Below, in pieces: positions 23,674-31,762 of a stretch of DNA of 64,000 nucleotides. Each line of letters begins with the position of its first letter. Within the stretch, counting starts at the first letter, position 1. The stretch is from positions 140,411 through 204,410 of the forward strand of contig DGQM01000024.1 in NCBI GenBank assembly GCA_002389765.1, in the 5' to 3' direction. The translations under genes were made by a program, and so were the position numbers. The notes beneath the pieces are model-generated. The model saw only the letters and a list, made by a program, of their open reading frames with translations. It was not told where the DNA came from and did not search any database. This DNA comes from Bacteroidetes bacterium UBA4414 (GTDB taxonomy: Bacteria; Bacteroidota; Bacteroidia; Chitinophagales; Chitinophagaceae).

Positions 23674-24396
23674 ATGAAGCGTATTTACTTCTTATTGATT
23701 GCTCTTTTGGCATTCGCAGGTCAGTCTTCTGCTCAAACTGATGTTCAGCTTACTAAAACAATGTCTGATACTGTTAAGTATGCTAACCCTGCAAAAACAG
23801 GTTACATCATCAGGTATACATTCAAAAATGCTGGCCCTAATAGCTATGATACTAGCTACAGGCTGAAATTGAATACTTTCTATGGTCCTTTTACACTGAG
23901 GTTCCCTCCGGCTTCTAGTAGTTGGCCTGGTGGTTTCCCTAAAGATAGCTCACTGATATTCCTGGATACTATTGGCTTCCAGGCTGCATTCAATCCAAAT
24001 CCAAGACAACTTTGCGATACTGTAGCGCTGGTTACAGGTACAGGTTCTCCAGTTTCAGATCCTACTCCTGCAAACAACGTAACTTGTAAATCAGTTTATT
24101 CTATTAAAGATCCTTTGGCTATCGGTACTATCGTAGCTACTGCAGAACAACTGGCAGTTTATCCAAACCCTGCTTCTGCTAGTGTAAACGTTAGATATGA
24201 CTTCCAATCTGCTGCTAAAGCTGGCATCACAGTTTACGATATGTCTGGTAAAGTAGTTTATACAGAACAACCAATGCCAGTTGCTGCCGGTGAAAAAGTA
24301 TATTCTATCAACACAGCACAATTCGGTTCAGGCCTTTATATGGTAGAGCTGTCTGTAAACGACAGTAAACTGGTTAGCAAGTTTTCTGTTAACTAG
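23674..24396 (+). CDS. Secreted T9SS-sorted protein with a CARDB/DUF11-like domain
   Basis: A 240-residue protein with signal peptide MKRIYFLLIALLAFAGQSSA. Residues about 20-140 form one beta-rich domain (SDTVKYANPAKTGYIIRYTFKNAGPNSYDTSYRLKL) similar to CARDB/DUF11-type adhesion modules. The C-terminal T9SS type A sorting domain starts with LAVYPNPASASVNVRYDF and ends in GLYMVELSVNDSKLVSKFSVN. It should be exported to the surface. Codon use looks like that of highly expressed Bacteroidota genes (many GCT, GGT and AAA), so it may be abundant. Confidence 0.8.
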   Translation: MKRIYFLLIALLAFAGQSSAQTDVQLTKTMSDTVKYANPAKTGYIIRYTFKNAGPNSYDTSYRLKLNTFYGPFTLRFPPASSSWPGGFPKDSSLIFLDTIGFQAAFNPNPRQLCDTVALVTGTGSPVSDPTPANNVTCKSVYSIKDPLAIGTIVATAEQLAVYPNPASASVNVRYDFQSAAKAGITVYDMSGKVVYTEQPMPVAAGEKVYSINTAQFGSGLYMVELSVNDSKLVSKFSVN

Positions 24397-24417
24397 TATA
24401 TCATACTAAATCATTTT

Positions 24418-24449
24418 AAAAGGGAAGGATATTATCCTTCCCTTTTTTT
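24418..24449 (+). terminator. Intrinsic terminator
   Basis: A 13-bp stem (AAAAGGGAAGGAT with its complement), 3-nt loop and a T-run, 22 nt after the stop of the T9SS cargo gene. Confidence 0.85.
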
Positions 24450-24496
24450 ATTGCAGATAGTGAGTGTATTTTTACAGTCTTGATATTCAGTGTACA

Positions 24497-25129
24497 ATGG
24501 TTTTTTCTTCCAAGTTGATAGAGGATGCGGTAAATGAGTTTTCAAAATTGCCCGGTATAGGCAAGAAAACGGCGCTGCGTATGGTATTGCAAATGCTGAA
24601 AATGGATAAAGAGAGTGTGAACGGCTTTACTGAAGCAATATCGCGTATGCGCAACGAGATTGTTTTTTGTAAGCATTGTCACAATGTAGCAGATACAGAT
24701 GTGTGTACAATTTGTGTAAGCTCATCGCGCAATCGCTCGCAGATATGCGTTGTTGAAAATATAAGAGATGTGATAGCCATAGAGAGTACACAACAGTACA
24801 ACGGCCTTTATCATTTACTTGGTGGTATACTTTCCCCGCTCGATGGTATCGGCCCCGAGCAGTTGAATATTGATACATTGTATCAACGCGTAAAGAATGA
24901 TGAAATACAGGAGTTGATTATGGCGTTAAGCCCAACGATAGAGGGTGATACTACGGTATACTATATAGCAAAGCAAATGAGCGGGCTACAGGTTAGCATC
25001 ACTACTATTGCAAGGGGTATTGCATTTGGCGGAGAGTTGGAGTATGCCGATGAAATGACGTTGGCAAGAAGTATTGCCAAAAGATTACCTATAGAAAATT
25101 ATGTGAGCGTCCGTAAAGACGCTCAATAA
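24497..25129 (+). CDS. recR: Recombination protein RecR
   Basis: A 210-residue protein from the ATG at 24497 (the ORF could begin 11 codons earlier, but RecR starts directly with the helix before the HhH motif). It has the HhH (FSKLPGIGKKTALRM), the zinc finger with four Cys/His ligands (CKHCHNVADTDVCTIC) and the Toprim region (SQICVVENIRDVIAIEST). RecR works with RecO and RecF to load RecA on gapped DNA. Its partners are not in this window. A TATTTTTA sequence at 24467-24474 is a possible -7 box. Confidence 0.95.
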   Translation: MVFSSKLIEDAVNEFSKLPGIGKKTALRMVLQMLKMDKESVNGFTEAISRMRNEIVFCKHCHNVADTDVCTICVSSSRNRSQICVVENIRDVIAIESTQQYNGLYHLLGGILSPLDGIGPEQLNIDTLYQRVKNDEIQELIMALSPTIEGDTTVYYIAKQMSGLQVSITTIARGIAFGGELEYADEMTLARSIAKRLPIENYVSVRKDAQ

Positions 25130-25138
25130 TCAAAGCTT

Positions 25139-25372
25139 TTATTTACCTGCAGGTAATGCTATTTCCATTGTGGTATTAGCCTGCTGACTGCTGGTATTAC
25201 CTGTTGTTGTAGTGGTTGTTTTACCTGCTTGTTTCGATGTTGCCTCTATAGGCATACTATTTACAGATAATGTGCTGCTTTCTGTAGAAGACATGCTGTT
25301 AGATACTTTTGGCGAACAACTGCTGAGTATTACCAAAGCGGCAACAGGTGTCAAAAGTGTAGCGTATTTCAT
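25139..25372 (-). CDS. Small lipoprotein of unknown function
   Basis: A 77-residue protein with a lipoprotein signal (MKYATLLTPVAALVILSSCSPK, lipobox ILSSC). The mature 58 residues are almost all Ser, Thr, Asn, Lys and Gln (ATSKQAGKTTTTTTGNTSSQQANTT) with no recognisable domain. It may be a surface filler or spacer lipoprotein, or a degenerate gene. It lies convergently with recR, with only 9 bases between the stops. Confidence 0.55.
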   Translation of the reverse strand: MKYATLLTPVAALVILSSCSPKVSNSMSSTESSTLSVNSMPIEATSKQAGKTTTTTTGNTSSQQANTTMEIALPAGK

Positions 25373-25429
25373 TGTTATTAATTTTCTGAATATTATTCAA
25401 TTAGTATACCAATAATAGGTGGTCGAGTG

Positions 25430-26218
25430 TTAAAGTTCTTTAACAGCAATCTTGCCGCTATATACATAGGTAGCAGGGCCACGTAGTATTACGTTCACCA
25501 TGTTATTGGCATCTTTCTTCTCAAAGCTTACCTGAAGATTGCCCCCGGGGGTTTTTATATTAGTACTTATTTGGCCTGTAATGTTGTTGCTGGCTGCTAT
25601 TGCTGCTGCTGTTACCCCTGTGCCGCAACTATATGTTTCATCTTCTACACCACGCTCGTATGTCCTTACATGTATGCTGTCGTTTGCCAGGCGTTGCACA
25701 AAGTTTACATTAATTCCTTTGGGTTGGTAGCGTTCACTGTTTCGTATGTTTCTGCCAGTATTGAATACATCGGTTGTATTTATATCATCTACAAACATTA
25801 CATAATGCGGAGATCCTGTATTTAGTTCAGTATATCCATCTGCATACAGTACTTCTTTTACATCCTGCATTTGCAAGCTTATAGTATCATCATTATTTAC
25901 TGTCGCAGTATGCAGGCCATCTATAGCAACAAAGGATGTATGATTATCTATAATGCCTAGTTTTTTAGCAAATGCTACAATACATCTGCCACCATTGCCA
26001 CACATCGTACTTTCATTCCCATCGGCATTGTAGTATACCATACGGAAGTCATATCCTTCAGCATTTTCTAGCAGCATAAGCCCATCTGCACCAATGCCAA
26101 ATCTTCTATCGCACAGAAAAGCTATTTGATTTACAGATAAAGAGATTGCACCATCCCTGTTATCTATTAATATAAAATCATTTCCTGTTCCCTGATATTT
26201 GTCAAACTGCAATTGCAT
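25430..26218 (-). CDS. dapF: Diaminopimelate epimerase
   Basis: A 262-residue two-domain enzyme that converts LL-diaminopimelate to the meso form for lysine and peptidoglycan synthesis. The two catalytic Cys are present: C73 in MCGNGGRCI and C198 in YSCGTGVTAAA. The N-terminal GTGNDFILIDN motif is also clear. The length is as expected. Its -7 box lies 4 nt before the ATG, in the 14-bp gap to the upstream GWxTD gene, so it is likely transcribed separately as well as by read-through. Confidence 0.96.
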   Translation of the reverse strand: MQLQFDKYQGTGNDFILIDNRDGAISLSVNQIAFLCDRRFGIGADGLMLLENAEGYDFRMVYYNADGNESTMCGNGGRCIVAFAKKLGIIDNHTSFVAIDGLHTATVNNDDTISLQMQDVKEVLYADGYTELNTGSPHYVMFVDDINTTDVFNTGRNIRNSERYQPKGINVNFVQRLANDSIHVRTYERGVEDETYSCGTGVTAAAIAASNNITGQISTNIKTPGGNLQVSFEKKDANNMVNVILRGPATYVYSGKIAVKEL

Positions 26219-26222
26219 GTTG

Positions 26223-26230
26223 CAAAGTTA
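26223..26230 (-). promoter_or_regulatory. -7 promoter box TAACTTTG, 4 nt before dapF
   Basis: Exact TAnnTTTG on the minus strand in the gap between the GWxTD stop and the dapF ATG. A leaderless dapF mRNA would result. Confidence 0.5.
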
Positions 26231-26232
26231 CG

Positions 26233-27705
26233 TTATTTACTACCCGGAAAATATTGCTCTGCACGAGAGTTCATGGCATTGTTTGCAGTGCCTGTTTGGT
26301 ACAGCACGCTGCGCCAGTTCGTATTTCTGATTTCGCCTTTGATGTTAGAGTGCAAAATGCGGTAATCGCCAATCATAAAACCTGGACGATAGAACAATAT
26401 CATACCACCATTGCTTTGCTGTGGCAATACATTATAGGTCCATATTTCGTATGGGTATACGCCTTGTTCGTTCTGTACCTCTACCATTTCATCAGGCTTG
26501 CCATATTTCAGATAAGTAACACCGCGTTCAGATTCGTAACCGGGAGTACCCGCAGCAGAAAATTGTCTGTTTACTTCTTTTACTTTCTGCATATATTCTT
26601 CCCATGCTTCTTTAGGGTTAGCAGGGTTTCGCGCCTTCCAGAAGTTGTATATAAAGTAGCGCATGTATGTAAAGTCGGGCCTGTCAAGAAAGGCTTGAAT
26701 GCTTTGCTTTTCTACAGACGTACAGATGGGTAATAGCATTTTCAGTATTGCCTTTATTTGTGGCAAGGTGTATTTCTCTACAAAAGTTGTGCTAAGGTCT
26801 ACCACTTGCATATCCTGAAATTCATAGTCTGTTTTTGTGGTATCGGTATTAAGTTTTACCGGCTTAAGATTTACACGCTGAAAGAAAAGTGCTTGAGAGC
26901 TGATAGTAGTACCATCGTTTTTTAATGTAATATTCAGGTAATAGTTACCGGTAGGTAATACATCTATTTTAAACTTTCCGGTTACGGGTACAATCCCTTT
27001 GGGAGTAGTTGTGTCAACGCGTTGTAGTTTATATATAGTGCTTTCAAAAGGCTTTTTTGATACTGAAGTAACAATGGTGTATTGGCTGTTTTGCAGTAAT
27101 GCAGCTTCCGGAAAATAAAGTTCTGCATAGTAATACAGTGTTTTTCTGCTCTCATCAGCATAGTTGGCACATAGGGGCAATTGTATGTTGCCATTTTTGG
27201 TAAATATATTTTCGTGGGTTGATGCAAATACAGTGTCTAGTAATTGTATAGTTGAAAAAGCAGGTTTTTCATTCCTTGGGTTGATGGTAAAAGTATCGGT
27301 ATAGGTATAGTTGCTATTCGTATCAATCAATTCTGTCAGCCTGACCGTCATTTTATATTTACCCGGTGTCAGGTTGTAGCGTTGCAGTTCCAGTATGTTT
27401 TGGGTACTTGCTTGTGCTATTGTGCTGGCTTCAGCAGTTTGCATAATGTAATGGTCTTCCTTCATCAGTATGCCATACTCATCTGTAAATCTTATGTCGG
27501 TACGCACTTTCGCAATTACGCTGCCTTTTACGGGTTCTGTAAAATGCAGGCTGTTGGGGGCTATCTGCCAATATACTTCTATATATGGCTTCAGCTTTTT
27601 ACCATCGTCTTTGTAAAACAAACTATGAGCAACAACAGCCTCTATAGCCAGTGATTTGAAACATAAAAACAAGCTTGCCAAAACTAAGCCTAGCCATCTG
27701 CGCAT
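26233..27705 (-). CDS. GWxTD-domain secreted protein
   Basis: A 490-residue protein. The ATG at 27705 is chosen because the longer frame would start at TTG inside the -7 box. A signal peptide (MRRWLGLVLASLFLCFKSLA) leads to a beta-rich body with several FNL-type strands and a C-terminal region of about 150 residues (FIYNFWKARNPANPKEAWEEYMQKVKEVNRQF, ERGVTYLKYGKPDEMVEVQN, PYEIWTYNVL, GMILFYRPGFMIGDYRILHSN), which is the GWxTD domain family of Bacteroidota. Function is unknown. Together with dapF on the same strand it forms a two-gene unit of envelope-related genes. Confidence 0.85.
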   Translation of the reverse strand: MRRWLGLVLASLFLCFKSLAIEAVVAHSLFYKDDGKKLKPYIEVYWQIAPNSLHFTEPVKGSVIAKVRTDIRFTDEYGILMKEDHYIMQTAEASTIAQASTQNILELQRYNLTPGKYKMTVRLTELIDTNSNYTYTDTFTINPRNEKPAFSTIQLLDTVFASTHENIFTKNGNIQLPLCANYADESRKTLYYYAELYFPEAALLQNSQYTIVTSVSKKPFESTIYKLQRVDTTTPKGIVPVTGKFKIDVLPTGNYYLNITLKNDGTTISSQALFFQRVNLKPVKLNTDTTKTDYEFQDMQVVDLSTTFVEKYTLPQIKAILKMLLPICTSVEKQSIQAFLDRPDFTYMRYFIYNFWKARNPANPKEAWEEYMQKVKEVNRQFSAAGTPGYESERGVTYLKYGKPDEMVEVQNEQGVYPYEIWTYNVLPQQSNGGMILFYRPGFMIGDYRILHSNIKGEIRNTNWRSVLYQTGTANNAMNSRAEQYFPGSK

Positions 27706-27720
27706 TTTTCGCTTTTTTTG

Positions 27721-27728
27721 CAAAACTA
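27721..27728 (-). promoter_or_regulatory. -7 promoter box TAGTTTTG for the GWxTD gene
   Basis: Exact TAnnTTTG on the minus strand. The G is 15 nt before the ATG at 27705, giving a very short leader, and rules out translation from the upstream TTG. Confidence 0.5.
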
Positions 27729-27788
27729 TAATAATTGTCGGTCATGGGTTGTGAATAATAATCTAATTCGACCACTAATGACAATTGC

Positions 27789-28451
27789 ATGTTGAATATG
27801 AGCCAAACCGTAGTTAGTTCTTATATACCATTCCCCAATATATACTGGTGGTTGCAGGTGCTGGGCGCAGATACGCTGCTATTGGATGGCGGCGAGCATT
27901 TTGAGAAGATGACTTACCGAAACAAGTATTTCATTACAGGCTCTAACGGAGGTATACAGCTTAGCATACCATTGTTGCAGGGTAGGGAACAGCGCAGACC
28001 TATGCAACAAGTGATGATAGATAATAAACAACGTTGGCAGGTGCAGCATTGGCGCACATTGGTATCGGTGTACAAACGTACGCCTTACTTTGAGCATTAC
28101 GAGCCTGCATTGGAAAAACTATACATACAGCATTTCGATTCACTGATTGATTTCAACATAGCATCTATCAAATGGCTGCAAAAAGAACTGCGTACCAGCT
28201 TTAATATTGAAACTACCAATGTGTTTCAGAAAGAGTATGTAGATGCTACAGACTTGCGCCGTATCATGAAACCCGGCGCAGAAAAACAACTGCTTGAAGG
28301 CACAGAACCATATTATCAGGTATTTGCAGATAGGGTAGGTTTCCTGCCCAATCTTAGTATGCTCGATTTACTTTTTGCTGAAGGCCCCCATGCCTTGCAA
28401 TGGCTGAAGAGTAATGCTTCGTTGATAAATGAATGGGGAGCTAAGAAATAA
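27789..28451 (+). CDS. WbqC-family protein
   Basis: A 220-residue protein. Typical family parts are QTVVSSYIPFPNIYWWLQVLGADTLLLDGGEHFEKMTYRNKY, ITGSNGGIQLSIPLLQGREQ, and WLQKELRTSFNIE. WbqC-like proteins occur in polysaccharide gene clusters and are thought to act in sugar-nucleotide or glycan modification, but their enzymology is not settled. No O-antigen cluster surrounds it here. The start may be 27789 or the ATG at 27798. The terminator hairpin of this gene overlaps the end of the GT2 gene on the other strand. Confidence 0.85.
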   Translation: MLNMSQTVVSSYIPFPNIYWWLQVLGADTLLLDGGEHFEKMTYRNKYFITGSNGGIQLSIPLLQGREQRRPMQQVMIDNKQRWQVQHWRTLVSVYKRTPYFEHYEPALEKLYIQHFDSLIDFNIASIKWLQKELRTSFNIETTNVFQKEYVDATDLRRIMKPGAEKQLLEGTEPYYQVFADRVGFLPNLSMLDLLFAEGPHALQWLKSNASLINEWGAKK

Positions 28452-28452
28452 A

Positions 28453-28481
28453 AAAAGAGGAGATGATTAATCTCCTCTTTT
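28453..28481. terminator. Hairpin terminator between WbqC and GT2 genes
   Basis: A 12-bp stem (AAAAGAGGAGAT with its complement) and a 5-nt loop, giving a short U-run on both strands. It overlaps the last codons of the GT2 gene. Confidence 0.75.
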
Positions 28482-29174
28482 CATGCGCCACACACCATAC
28501 ATGGCTTCCTTCACAATGCCTTTCGTCATTTTCGATTGGCCTTCTGCTCTGTCCACAAATGTGATAGGCACTTCCTGTATCTTAAAGCCGAGCTTCCATG
28601 CGCGGAATTTCATTTCTATCTGGAATGCATAACCCACAAACTGTACTTTATCCAGTGGTATGGTTTGCAGCACTTTTGCTTTGTAGCAAATGAAGCCCGC
28701 AGTAGGGTCTTTCACCGGCATAAAGGTGATGATGCGTGTATACATCGCGCCACCTTTAGATATAAATATCCTGTCCCACGGCCAGTTGACAACCTTGCCA
28801 CCTTTTACATAACGAGAGCCTACAGCTACATCTGCACCGCCTGTGCTGCATGCCTGATGCAGGCGCAACAAATCATCTGGGTTGTGAGAGAAATCGGCAT
28901 CCATTTCAAACAGGTACTGATAGCCTTTCCCGAGCCCCCAGCGGAAGCCTGCTATATATGCAGTGCCCAAGCCTTGCTTGCCGCTGCGTTCCAGCAGGTG
29001 CAATTGCTCGCCATAGCTCTGCTGCATGTTTTTCACAATGCCCGCAGTGCCATCGGGCGATCCATCATCTACTATCAGTACATGGAAACTACCGGGCAAC
29101 GACAACACCTTCAGGATAATACGTTCTATATTCTCCTTCTCGTTGTAGGTTGGTATTATTACTAGTTTGTCCAA
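28467..29174 (-). CDS. Polyprenol-phosphate glycosyltransferase, GT2 family (DPM1-like), TTG start
   Basis: A 235-residue soluble GT-A glycosyltransferase. Motifs are IPTYNEKENIERII, DDGSPDGTAGIV and EMDADFSHNPDDLLRLHQA, close to dolichol-phosphate mannose synthases, which transfer a sugar from a nucleotide donor to polyprenyl phosphate. The start at 29174 is TTG; the upstream in-frame stop lies in the -7 box, so no ATG is possible, and the family N-terminus fits. The end KMTKGIVKEAMYGVWRMKRGD lacks the C-terminal membrane helices of some relatives. A -7 box lies 7 nt before the TTG. Confidence 0.88.
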   Translation of the reverse strand: MDKLVIIPTYNEKENIERIILKVLSLPGSFHVLIVDDGSPDGTAGIVKNMQQSYGEQLHLLERSGKQGLGTAYIAGFRWGLGKGYQYLFEMDADFSHNPDDLLRLHQACSTGGADVAVGSRYVKGGKVVNWPWDRIFISKGGAMYTRIITFMPVKDPTAGFICYKAKVLQTIPLDKVQFVGYAFQIEMKFRAWKLGFKIQEVPITFVDRAEGQSKMTKGIVKEAMYGVWRMKRGD

Positions 29175-29181
29175 GTCAGGG

Positions 29182-29189
29182 CAAAATTA
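29182..29189 (-). promoter_or_regulatory. -7 promoter box TAATTTTG, 7 nt before the TTG start
   Basis: Exact TAnnTTTG on the minus strand. Transcription would start at about the TTG start codon of the glycosyltransferase. Confidence 0.5.
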
Positions 29190-29242
29190 AAAGGGCTAAA
29201 ATAAGAAATAATGGCTTTAGATATGTTAAATAAACGTATAAA

Positions 29243-30022
29243 CTATGCTTTGGGCTTACGCAGTTTCATATTATTTAATATCTCTGATATCTTTTGTTTG
29301 GTATGTAGCGGAAAATCTGCCTGCATCATCCAGTCATAATATTGCGGCTCGCGTTTGAAGACGTCTTCCACCTTCTGGCCTTTATATTTCCCGAAGTTAA
29401 AAACAGGTTCTCCGTCTTTCATCACCATGCGGCGTGCATAGTCTACCATCGGCTCCGGATTGCTGAAGTCGTGCAGTGGCTTTACGTCAGTGCCCAACTG
29501 TGCATACCTGTCCAATTGAGATTCCAGCACTTCTATCGTTGCTTCCACATCGGCCTCTGCACTGTGGGCATTCTCCAGCTTCTTTCCGCAATAGAATTCG
29601 TATGCTGCTGCCAGCGTACGAGCTTCCATTTTAAAGAATATTTGCTGTGCATCTATCATGTTGCGCTCCGTAAAGTCTACATTAATACCCACACGCAAAA
29701 ACTCTTCTGCCAGCATCGGTATATCAAACTTGTTGGAGTTGTAGCCTCCCAAGTCACAGCCCTTCATCCAGTTATACAGCTCGTGTGCTATATGCTTAAA
29801 TTCAGGCGCATCCTTTACATCCTCATCCTTTATGCCATGTATGGCAGTAGATGCGGGCGGTATAGGCATGCCGGGATTCAGGCGTTTCACATACTTAGTT
29901 CTGGTGCCGTCTGTATTCAGCTTTATCAGTGCCAGTTCTATTATCCTGTCTTTACCGTGTTCTGTTCCTGTCGTCTCAAGGTCAAAAAATACAATCGGCC
30001 TTTTTAAGCTAAGCTGCGCCAT
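29243..30022 (-). CDS. DnaQ-like 3'-5' exonuclease with C-terminal ExoX-type domain
   Basis: A 259-residue protein. Residues 1-175 are a DEDDh exonuclease: Exo I FFDLETTGTEHGKDRIIEL, Exo II GYNSNKFDIPMLAEEF and Exo III HSAEADVEATIEVL (with His as the catalytic fourth-motif residue). The C-terminal 70 residues (VFNFGKYKGQKVEDVFKREPQYYDWMM) are the short domain found in ExoX-like and DUF3820 proteins. It probably degrades or trims 3' ends during repair rather than acting as the Pol III proofreading subunit. It follows the mpl gene by 9 nt on the same strand, so the two are likely cotranscribed. Confidence 0.88.
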   Translation of the reverse strand: MAQLSLKRPIVFFDLETTGTEHGKDRIIELALIKLNTDGTRTKYVKRLNPGMPIPPASTAIHGIKDEDVKDAPEFKHIAHELYNWMKGCDLGGYNSNKFDIPMLAEEFLRVGINVDFTERNMIDAQQIFFKMEARTLAAAYEFYCGKKLENAHSAEADVEATIEVLESQLDRYAQLGTDVKPLHDFSNPEPMVDYARRMVMKDGEPVFNFGKYKGQKVEDVFKREPQYYDWMMQADFPLHTKQKISEILNNMKLRKPKA

Positions 30023-30031
30023 TCTCCAATA

Positions 30032-31396
30032 TCAATTTTGCTGCGAACATACGCTATTCCAATCAATTCCATCAAAAGTACCCGAGCTCATCAATAACAG
30101 ACAGGTAGGTTGGCTGCTTTGGTTGAGTAGCGCTGTGATATGTTCTTGCAATGCCTGCTTTTCATCTATCACCACGAGGTCTTCACGTTCAAAATATTGC
30201 TTTACTGTTGCTGTTGCCAGCGCAGGCAATCCTTTCAGTTGCAATGCATGATGGCTGAAGTACACCACGGCATCATCTGCAGAGTCTATACTATGCGCAT
30301 ATTCGCTCAGGAACTCTGCATTCAGGCTGCTGTAGGTATGCAGCTCAAAACAAGCAATCAGCTTATGGGTAGGGTAGCCCTCGCGTACCGCATCCAGTGT
30401 GGCTTTCAGCTTCGATGGTGCATGTGCAAAATCGCGGTAGGCTACCAGTTTATCATTCTGGAAGAGCTTCTCTAACCTGCGTGCTGCACCACTGAAGTCT
30501 GCAATGGCTTCGTAACATGCTTTTTTGCTAACACCAAGCTGTATGCATACGGCAATGGCCGCCTGCATATTCAACAGATTGTGCCTGCCGAATACAGATA
30601 CAGGTATTGCCCCGAATTCAGTATCCAGCACCGCAATACCATCTTCATAATGGAATGCGGGCATATTGTATGGTTCTGCCTGCAGGTGGGTAGTGCTGGT
30701 ACCTATTACATGCTGCACCTCTGTATCCGTATTATTATAGTACACCGGCGCACCTGCTGCTATGCCCGAAAGGTATTGTTCAAATTGGTTACGATATATC
30801 TCGTAAGTAGGAAAAACATTGATATGGTCCCATGCTATACCGCTCACTACGCTGATATGCGGATGGTAGAAGAATATCTTTGGACGTTTCTCTATAACAG
30901 ATGCAGGGTATTCATCGCCCTCCAGTACTATTATCGGCGCATCGCTCAAGCGAACAGATTGCTCAAAACCCGACACTTTTGCACCCACCAGATAATCGAA
31001 ATCTATGCCCTGCTTGCGCAATATGTGCATGATCATAGAGGTAATAGTCGTTTTGCCATGGCTGCCTGCCACTACCACACGTTTTTTGTTCTTGCTCACC
31101 TCATATACATACTCGGGGAACGAATATATAGGTATCCCAAGTGCCTGTGCGGCAATCAGTTCGGGGTTGTCGGCCTTGGCGTGCATACCCAGTACTATAG
31201 CGTCTATGTCTTTGGTAATCCTTTCGGGGTGCCAGCCATACGCCGCAGGTAATATGCCTGCCGCTGCCAAATTGCTCTTGGCAGGGTCATTTATCTCATC
31301 ATCGCTGCCCGAAACCTCATTTCCCTGCCTTAAAAGCGCCAGTGCCAACTGGTGCATTACCGCCCCGCCAATAGCTATAAAATGTATTCTTTTCAT
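30032..31396 (-). CDS. mpl: Mur-ligase-family enzyme, Mpl-type (murein tripeptide ligase)
   Basis: A 454-residue Mur ligase. The N-terminal Rossmann part has HFIAIGGAVMHQLALALLRQGNEVSGSDDEIND, the ATP loop is GSHGKTTITSMIMHIL and the central domain includes IVLEGDEYPASV, NVFPTYEIYRNQFEQYL and FGRHNLLNMQAAIAVC. Mpl attaches the recycled tripeptide L-Ala-gamma-D-Glu-meso-DAP to UDP-MurNAc, a peptidoglycan-recycling step; the close presence of dapF fits a DAP-type wall. MurC is the closest alternative, but the short N-terminus and the DDEINDPAKS segment favour Mpl. Confidence 0.85.
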   Translation of the reverse strand: MKRIHFIAIGGAVMHQLALALLRQGNEVSGSDDEINDPAKSNLAAAGILPAAYGWHPERITKDIDAIVLGMHAKADNPELIAAQALGIPIYSFPEYVYEVSKNKKRVVVAGSHGKTTITSMIMHILRKQGIDFDYLVGAKVSGFEQSVRLSDAPIIVLEGDEYPASVIEKRPKIFFYHPHISVVSGIAWDHINVFPTYEIYRNQFEQYLSGIAAGAPVYYNNTDTEVQHVIGTSTTHLQAEPYNMPAFHYEDGIAVLDTEFGAIPVSVFGRHNLLNMQAAIAVCIQLGVSKKACYEAIADFSGAARRLEKLFQNDKLVAYRDFAHAPSKLKATLDAVREGYPTHKLIACFELHTYSSLNAEFLSEYAHSIDSADDAVVYFSHHALQLKGLPALATATVKQYFEREDLVVIDEKQALQEHITALLNQSSQPTCLLLMSSGTFDGIDWNSVCSQQN

Positions 31397-31409
31397 TAAA
31401 AAAATTAGT

Positions 31410-31433
31410 TATCTTCGTCAAAGTACAAATGTA
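31410..31433. promoter_or_regulatory. Divergent -7 boxes between mpl and the tiny lipoprotein gene
   Basis: On the minus strand TACATTTG (31433-31426) is an exact TAnnTTTG for mpl, 29 nt before its ATG. On the plus strand TATCTTCG (31410-31417) is a one-mismatch box for the small lipoprotein gene at 31477. Confidence 0.45.
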
Positions 31434-31476
31434 AATTACCCTTTTAACTAATACTATTTAATTAAGAAGATTGATT

Positions 31477-31611
31477 ATGCAACTAGTTTCTATTCTACGT
31501 CGTGTAGTTCCGGTTATAGCAGTAGCTGCTGTGGTGTTGTTTGCGTCTTGCAATGGTGGTAGCAAAAAATATGGCTGCCCTAACAAGTTGAGCATATCGC
31601 TATCTAAGTAA
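31477..31611 (+). CDS. Tiny lipoprotein (44 residues) ending in KYGCPNK
   Basis: Reading from the ATG at 31477 gives MQLVSILRRVVPVIAVAAVV then LFASC and NGGSKKYGCPNKLSISLSK. It has a basic N-terminus, a hydrophobic stretch and a lipobox LFASC, so the mature peptide is only about 20 residues with one further Cys in KYGCP. Upstream there is a -7-like box, and downstream a perfect terminator, so this behaves as a real transcription unit. Small Bacteroidota lipoproteins with a GCP motif are known to me by pattern only, and no function is assigned. It is short enough to be missed by gene callers. Confidence 0.6.
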   Translation: MQLVSILRRVVPVIAVAAVVLFASCNGGSKKYGCPNKLSISLSK

Positions 31612-31711
31612 TACCTTTTTGAGATGTTTCAGCAAAGGATGACAATTCTATGACTTGTCATCCTATTGTTGTTTTAAGAAGTTTGTAAACTATTAAGACA
31701 TTCCGCATAAA

Positions 31712-31742
31712 AAAAATAACCACCTTTCGGGTGGTTATTTTT
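31712..31742. terminator. Hairpin terminator
   Basis: A 13-bp stem (AAAAATAACCACC with its complement) with loop TTTCG and a T-run on both strands. It ends the tiny lipoprotein transcript and also the convergent outer-membrane gene. Confidence 0.85.
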
Positions 31743-31762
31743 ATAGAAGTCATTTTATACTA

